From contig JAFAPJ010000248.1 of NCBI GenBank assembly GCA_019247255.1, forward strand, positions 1 to 8,284: a stretch of DNA of 8,284 bases. Direction: 5' to 3'. The stretch comes from Methylobacteriaceae bacterium. Its GTDB lineage: Bacteria > Pseudomonadota > Alphaproteobacteria > Rhizobiales > Beijerinckiaceae. The translations under genes were made by a program, and so were the position numbers. The notes beneath the pieces were generated by a model. The model was not told the origin of the DNA, made no database searches, and saw nothing but the letters and a program-made list of their open reading frames with translations. Positions 5,022 to 8,284 of this stretch are shown in pieces. The stretch's first letter is position 1; each line of letters opens with the position of its first letter.

Positions 5022-6196
5022 GCGCGGTGCCGGGTCGCCCCGCCCTCGCGACCCCGCCGCATCCCCGTCCCGGCCTCACGGACCGGGTCCTCGCCTGGCG
5101 CGACGCGCTCCTGGTGTCGCCCGCCTTCCATCGGCTCGCGACCCGGCTGCCGCTCGTGAGGTGGATCGCGCGCCGGCAATCGCGCCGGCTCTTCGACCTC
5201 TGCGCCGGCTTCGTCTACGCCCAGGTTCTCGCCGCCGCGGTCGAGCTCCGGCTGTTCGAGCTTCTCGCCGCCGAGCCGCTCGCCCCGGAGGCCGTCGCAG
5301 CCCGGACCGGGCTCGCGCCTGACGCGGCGTTGCGGCTGTGCGGCGCCGCCGCCTCGCTCGGCCTCCTCGAGCGGCGAAGCGGCGGTCGCTTCGGCCTCGG
5401 CCTCCTCGGCGCCGCGACCCTCGGCAATCCGGGGGTGGCCGCGATGGTGGCGCATCACGGCGCGCTCTACGCCGACCTCGCCGACCCCGTCGCTCTCCTG
5501 CGGCGCGGAAGCGGCGACCGGCTCGCGGCCTTCTGGCCCTATCGCGGCGCGTCCGGCCCCGCCGAGGCCGACGCCGTCCTGCCCTACACGCGGCTCATGG
5601 CGGTCTCGCAGCCGCTCGTCGCGGACCTCATCCTCGACGCGTATCCGGTCGCCCGTCACCGCGCGATCCTCGACGTCGGCGGAGGCGACGGCGCCTTCCT
5701 GGAGGCTGCGGCCCGCCGCGCGCCGGCGCTGCGCGCCACGCTCTTCGACCTGCCCGCGGTCGCCGAGCTCGCCGGGGCGCGCTTCGCCCGCGCGGGGCTC
5801 GGGAGCCGCGCCTTCGCGACGGGAGGCGACCTCCGGCAGGACCCCCTGCCGCGCGGGCACGATCTCGTGACCCTCGTGCGGGTGCTCCACGACCACGACG
5901 ATTCGGGCGCGCTCGCTCTCCTGCGGGCGGTCGCGGCCGCGCTCCCGCCCGGCGGAACGCTGCTCGTGGCCGAGCCGATGGCCGGGCTCGCCGGCGCCGA
6001 GCCGGTCGAGGCCTATTTCGCCTTCTATCTCCTGGCGATGGGGCAGGGTCGGCCCCGCAGCCCGGCCGAGCTCTCCGGTCTCATGCGCCGTGCGGGCTTC
6101 GAACGGATCCGCCGCGCCCGCACGGCCAATCCTCTCCTCGTCAGCCTCCTGGTCGGAAAACTGCCCGCGAATGCGTCAATTCGCATTGACAGTTGA
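5018..6196 (+). CDS. crtF: Demethylspheroidene/hydroxyneurosporene O-methyltransferase
   Basis: CrtF uses S-adenosylmethionine to methylate the C-1 hydroxyl of carotenoids made by CrtC, forming the methoxy end group of spheroidene- and spirilloxanthin-type pigments. The 392-residue product has an N-terminal winged-helix dimerisation region (about 60-130) and a C-terminal Rossmann methyltransferase domain with the SAM loop LDVGGGDG at 218-225. RVLHDHDD at 288-295 contains the His (291) that occupies the catalytic-base region in related O-methyltransferases, and LLVAEPMAG follows at 315-323. The ATG at 5018 overlaps the crtE stop (ATGA). The last eight codons, encoding ASIRIDS and the stop, also form the left bchC operator and the bchC -35 box, so the end of the gene is double-used DNA. 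Confidence 0.93.
   Translation: MSAVPGRPALATPPHPRPGLTDRVLAWRDALLVSPAFHRLATRLPLVRWIARRQSRRLFDLCAGFVYAQVLAAAVELRLFELLAAEPLAPEAVAARTGLAPDAALRLCGAAASLGLLERRSGGRFGLGLLGAATLGNPGVAAMVAHHGALYADLADPVALLRRGSGDRLAAFWPYRGASGPAEADAVLPYTRLMAVSQPLVADLILDAYPVARHRAILDVGGGDGAFLEAAARRAPALRATLFDLPAVAELAGARFARAGLGSRAFATGGDLRQDPLPRGHDLVTLVRVLHDHDDSGALALLRAVAAALPPGGTLLVAEPMAGLAGAEPVEAYFAFYLLAMGQGRPRSPAELSGLMRRAGFERIRRARTANPLLVSLLVGKLPANASIRIDS
6174..6191. promoter_or_regulatory. PpsR/CrtJ-like operator 1, bchC
   Basis: CGT-N12-ACA, one base from the TGT-N12-ACA consensus. The core is a perfect palindrome, GTCAAT (6175-6180) and ATTGAC (6185-6190) around TCGC. It lies within the last codons of crtF and its right end is the TTGACA -35 box of the bchC promoter. 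Confidence 0.65.
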
Positions 6197-6213
6197 GAGC
6201 GTCAGGCTAACGT
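6186..6213 (+). promoter_or_regulatory. Candidate bchC promoter
   Basis: TTGACA at 6186-6191 and TAACGT at 6208-6213 are 16 bp apart. The -35 overlaps the end of crtF (stop 6194-6196). Transcription would start near 6220, about 25 bases before the ATG, with GGAGG at 6235-6239 as ribosome site. It gives bchC-bchX-bchY its own promoter in addition to read-through from crtEF, as in the Rhodobacter superoperon. Confidence 0.6.
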
Positions 6214-6217
6214 CACA
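6200..6217. promoter_or_regulatory. PpsR/CrtJ-like operator 2, bchC
   Basis: A second CGT-N12-ACA with little extra symmetry beyond the ends. It covers the -10 of the bchC promoter and is 8 bp from operator 1, the same gap as between the two crtD-crtE sites. The weak half-site is the left one in both bchC operators. Confidence 0.55.
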
Positions 6218-6244
6218 CTCTCGCCTCGAACGGCGGAGGTCTCC

Positions 6245-7177
6245 ATGGACGCCATGGCTGTCGTGATCGAAGCGCCCCACAGGCTCGATCTCGCGCGCCT
6301 CGCGCTCGATCCGCCGGGTCCCGGCGACATCGTGGTCGAGATGCGCCACAGCGGCGTCTCGACCGGGACGGAGCGCCTCCTGTTCACCGGGCGCATGCCG
6401 GCCTTCCCGGGCATGGGCTATCCCCTGGTGCCGGGCTACGAATCGGTCGGGGAGGTGGTCGAGGCCGGTTCCGCCTCGGGCCGCCGCGTCGGCGAAACGG
6501 TGTTCGTGCCGGGCGCGCGCTGCTACGGGCCGGTCAAGGGCCTGTTCGGCGGCAGCGCCGAGCGGGTCGTCCTCACGGGCTCCCGGGCGCTCCCGGTCGA
6601 TCCCGGCTTCGGTCGCGACGGCGTGCTCCTCGCCCTCGCCGCGACCGCCTACCATGCCATCCAGGACGGGCCCCGCCTGCCCGAGCTCATCGTCGGGCAC
6701 GGGGCGCTGGGTCGCCTTCTCGCGCGCATGACGCTCCTTCAGGGCGGCTCGCCGACCGTGTGGGAGCGCAATCCCGCCCGCGCCTGCGGAGCCCTTGGCT
6801 ACCGGGTCGTGCTGCCGGACGAGGACGAGCGCGCGAATTACGGCGCGATCTACGACGTCTCGGGTGACGCTTCGCTTCTCGACGCGCTCGTCGCGCGGCT
6901 CGGCCATGGCGGCGAGGTCGTGCTCGCGGGCTTCTATTCCGAACCGCTCGCCTTCGCGTTCCCGCCCGCCTTCATGCGGGAGGCGCGCCTGCGGGTCGCC
7001 GCGCAATGGCGCGAGGCCGACCTCCTGGCGGTCCGCGACCTCGTCGAGAGCGGAAAGCTCTCGCTCGCCGGGCTCGTCTCGCACGACCACCGGGCCGTCG
7101 ACGCGGCGCAAGCCTACCGGACCGCCTTCGACGATCCGGCCTGCCTCAAGATGGTTCTCGATTGGAGCCGCGCATGA
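6245..7177 (+). CDS. bchC: 3-hydroxyethyl bacteriochlorophyllide a dehydrogenase
   Basis: BchC oxidises the C-3 hydroxyethyl group to acetyl in the last steps toward bacteriochlorophyllide a. The 310-residue protein resembles the medium-chain dehydrogenase/reductase fold: an N-terminal GroES-like part with STGTERLLFTGRMP at 39-52 and PLVPGYESVGEVVEAG at 60-75, then a nucleotide-binding loop GHGALG at 151-156 and WERNPARACGALGYRVV from 173. The zinc-ligand pattern of classical alcohol dehydrogenases is not evident, as is usual for BchC. The ATG at 6245 follows GGAGG (6235-6239) by five bases; a second in-frame ATG at residue 4 is less well placed. The stop overlaps the bchX start by ATGA. The gene has its own palindrome-flanked promoter and is probably repressed by oxygen through PpsR/CrtJ. 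Confidence 0.94.
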   Translation: MDAMAVVIEAPHRLDLARLALDPPGPGDIVVEMRHSGVSTGTERLLFTGRMPAFPGMGYPLVPGYESVGEVVEAGSASGRRVGETVFVPGARCYGPVKGLFGGSAERVVLTGSRALPVDPGFGRDGVLLALAATAYHAIQDGPRLPELIVGHGALGRLLARMTLLQGGSPTVWERNPARACGALGYRVVLPDEDERANYGAIYDVSGDASLLDALVARLGHGGEVVLAGFYSEPLAFAFPPAFMREARLRVAAQWREADLLAVRDLVESGKLSLAGLVSHDHRAVDAAQAYRTAFDDPACLKMVLDWSRA

Positions 7178-8169
7178 ACGCGATCACGCCGATCCCCATG
7201 GCCGACCGGCTGCGCGCGGAAGCCGCGATCGAGCCGGATCCGGTCTCGACCGAAGAGGCCAAGAAAGAGACGCAGATCATCGCGATCTACGGCAAGGGCG
7301 GGATCGGGAAGTCCTTCACGCTCGCCAATCTCAGCTACATGATGGCGCAGCAGGGCAAGGAGGTCCTGCTCATCGGCTGCGACCCGAAGAGCGACACGAC
7401 TTCGCTGCTCTTCGGCGGGCGGGCCTGCCCGACGATCATCGAGACCTCGGCCAAGAAGAAGCTCGCGGGCGAGGAGGTCCGCATCGGCGACGTCTGCTTC
7501 AAGCGCGACGGCGTCTACGCGATGGAGCTGGGCGGGCCCGAGGTCGGTCGCGGCTGCGGCGGCCGCGGCATCATCCACGGCTTCGAACTCCTGGAGAAGC
7601 TCGGCTTCCACGATTGGGGCTTCGACTACGTCCTCCTCGACTTCCTGGGCGACGTCGTCTGCGGCGGCTTCGGCCTGCCGATCGCCCGGGACATGTGCCA
7701 GAAGGTGATCGTGGTCGGCTCGAACGACCTGCAGTCGCTGTACGTGGCGAACAACGTCTGCTCGGCCGTCGAATACTTCCGCAAGCTCGGCGGCAATGTC
7801 GGCGTCGCCGGCATGGTGGTGAACAAGGACGACGGCACGGGCGAGGCCGCGGCCTTCTCCGAGAAGGTCGGCATCCCGGTCCTCGCGACCATCCCGGCGA
7901 ACGAGGACCTGCGCCGCAAGAGCGCGAACTACCAGATCGTCGGCCGACCGGACGGCCCCTGGGGTGCGCTCTTCGGTGAGCTTGCGGCGAATGTCGGCAC
8001 GGCCCCGCCCGTGCGTCCGACGCCGCTGAGCCAGCAGGGCCTGCTCGACCTTTTCGACGCGAAGTCCGTCGGGCGCGACGTCGTGCTCGAACCCGCGACG
8101 CTCGAGGTGATGTGCGGGGTCTCGCACCTCGCCAAGCCCTCCCTCGAGATCGTCTACGACGCGGTCTGA
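7174..8169 (+). CDS. bchX: Chlorophyllide a oxidoreductase iron protein subunit
   Basis: BchX is the NifH-like homodimeric ATPase that passes electrons from a [4Fe-4S] cluster to the BchY-BchZ catalytic component, reducing chlorophyllide a ring B to the bacteriochlorin. The 331-residue protein has a roughly 33-residue polar N-terminal extension, then the P-loop GKGGIGKS at 40-47, GCDPKSDTT at 68-76, and the two cluster Cys residues that each subunit supplies: Cys128 in GRGCGGRG and Cys163 in DVVCGGFG. These motifs are complete, and the N-terminal extension and sequence style separate it from BchL and NifH. The ATG at 7174 overlaps the bchC stop (ATGA), and bchY starts 5 bases after its stop, so expression is coupled. 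The complex is oxygen-sensitive, which fits oxygen-dependent control of the operon. Confidence 0.96.
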   Translation: MNAITPIPMADRLRAEAAIEPDPVSTEEAKKETQIIAIYGKGGIGKSFTLANLSYMMAQQGKEVLLIGCDPKSDTTSLLFGGRACPTIIETSAKKKLAGEEVRIGDVCFKRDGVYAMELGGPEVGRGCGGRGIIHGFELLEKLGFHDWGFDYVLLDFLGDVVCGGFGLPIARDMCQKVIVVGSNDLQSLYVANNVCSAVEYFRKLGGNVGVAGMVVNKDDGTGEAAAFSEKVGIPVLATIPANEDLRRKSANYQIVGRPDGPWGALFGELAANVGTAPPVRPTPLSQQGLLDLFDAKSVGRDVVLEPATLEVMCGVSHLAKPSLEIVYDAV

Positions 8170-8174
8170 GCGGG

Positions 8175-8284
8175 ATGAGCACGCATACCCTCATCCGCGA
8201 CGGCGCTCGCCTGCGGGCGCCCGATCCATCCCCTGAAGGGGTGGGATCCATGGCGCTTCCGACGGCTGGAATCCTGGAGCCCGG
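8175..8284 (+). CDS. bchY: Chlorophyllide a oxidoreductase subunit BchY, 5' fragment
   Basis: Only the first 36 codons are present; the frame is open to the end of the window. The ATG at 8175 is 5 bases after bchX and preceded by weak GAGCGGG. The visible residues (MSTHTLIRDGARLRAPDPS, then a further ATG at residue 26) contain no BchY motif; the conserved cysteine-containing core would lie further on. The assignment rests on gene order, because bchY follows bchX in known clusters. Another in-frame ATG at 8250 is preceded by AAGGGG (8236-8241) and could be the real start. A hairpin lies between the two candidates. Confidence 0.7.
   Translation, partial: MSTHTLIRDGARLRAPDPSPEGVGSMALPTAGILEP
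8223..8248 (+). promoter_or_regulatory. Hairpin in the 5' end of bchY
   Basis: GATCC (8223-8227) pairs with GGATC (8244-8248), and CCCC (8230-8233) with GGGG (8238-8241) around a TGAA loop, with a 2-by-2 internal mismatch. The structure ends 1 base before the alternative ATG at 8250 and would bury the AAGGGG preceding it. It may tune bchY translation or mRNA stability, or be incidental coding sequence. Confidence 0.35.

Noticed and set aside
5338..6189. Plus-strand frame overlapping crtF
   Set aside because: Arg/Pro/Ala-only shadow of crtF in a shifted frame, without motifs.
6175..6190. FNR-type site before bchC
   Set aside because: The palindrome is TCAAT-N4-ATTGA, the inverse of the FNR consensus TTGAT-N4-ATCAA. 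It fits the centre of a PpsR/CrtJ site better.
7114..8127. Long minus-strand frame antisense to bchX
   Set aside because: bchX has complete NifH-family motifs on the plus strand; the antisense frame shows only GC-driven openness.

Overview
This window is the left part of a bacterial photosynthesis gene cluster, most likely from a very GC-rich purple or aerobic anoxygenic phototrophic alphaproteobacterium. The gene order crtC-crtD (minus strand), then crtE-crtF-bchC-bchX-bchY (plus strand), matches the carotenoid/bacteriochlorophyll superoperon known from Rhodobacter and relatives. Base composition and protein style fit Hyphomicrobiales (Methylobacterium- or Salinarimonas-like), but the genus is a guess. 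No tRNA, rRNA, CRISPR array, insertion sequence or other mobile-element signal was seen.

Layout. Positions 60-1364 encode a DUF3422 membrane protein of unknown function, followed by a nested hairpin (1367-1416) that may end its transcript. Positions 1489-1659 encode a 56-residue single-pass membrane protein on the plus strand; its TAG stop shares a CTAG with the stop of convergent crtC. crtC (1656 to about 2486) and crtD (2495-4060) lie on the minus strand. The crtD-crtE gap (4061-4157) holds back-to-back promoters and two perfect TGT-N12-ACA palindromes of the PpsR/CrtJ type, 8 bp apart. Rightward, crtE (4158-5021) and crtF (5018-6196) overlap by ATGA. A second promoter, with two CGT-N12-ACA palindromes again exactly 8 bp apart, sits across the end of crtF and drives bchC (6245-7177). 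bchC overlaps bchX (7174-8169) by ATGA, and bchY begins at 8175 and runs off the window. No gene-free stretch exceeds 300 bases.

How the genes work together. CrtE makes geranylgeranyl diphosphate, the precursor of carotenoids and of the bacteriochlorophyll tail. CrtC, CrtD and CrtF hydrate, desaturate and O-methylate the acyclic carotenoid ends (spheroidene/spirilloxanthin-type pathway). BchX with BchY and the unseen BchZ form chlorophyllide oxidoreductase, and BchC oxidises the 3-hydroxyethyl group in the next steps to bacteriochlorophyllide a. The paired palindromes indicate shared redox/light repression of both operons by a PpsR/CrtJ-like regulator.

The points most worth a second look are the crtC start (family-like sequence continues upstream, inside crtD in another frame, with no nearby start codon), the unrecognised small membrane protein at the cluster edge, and the matched operator geometry at the two promoters.
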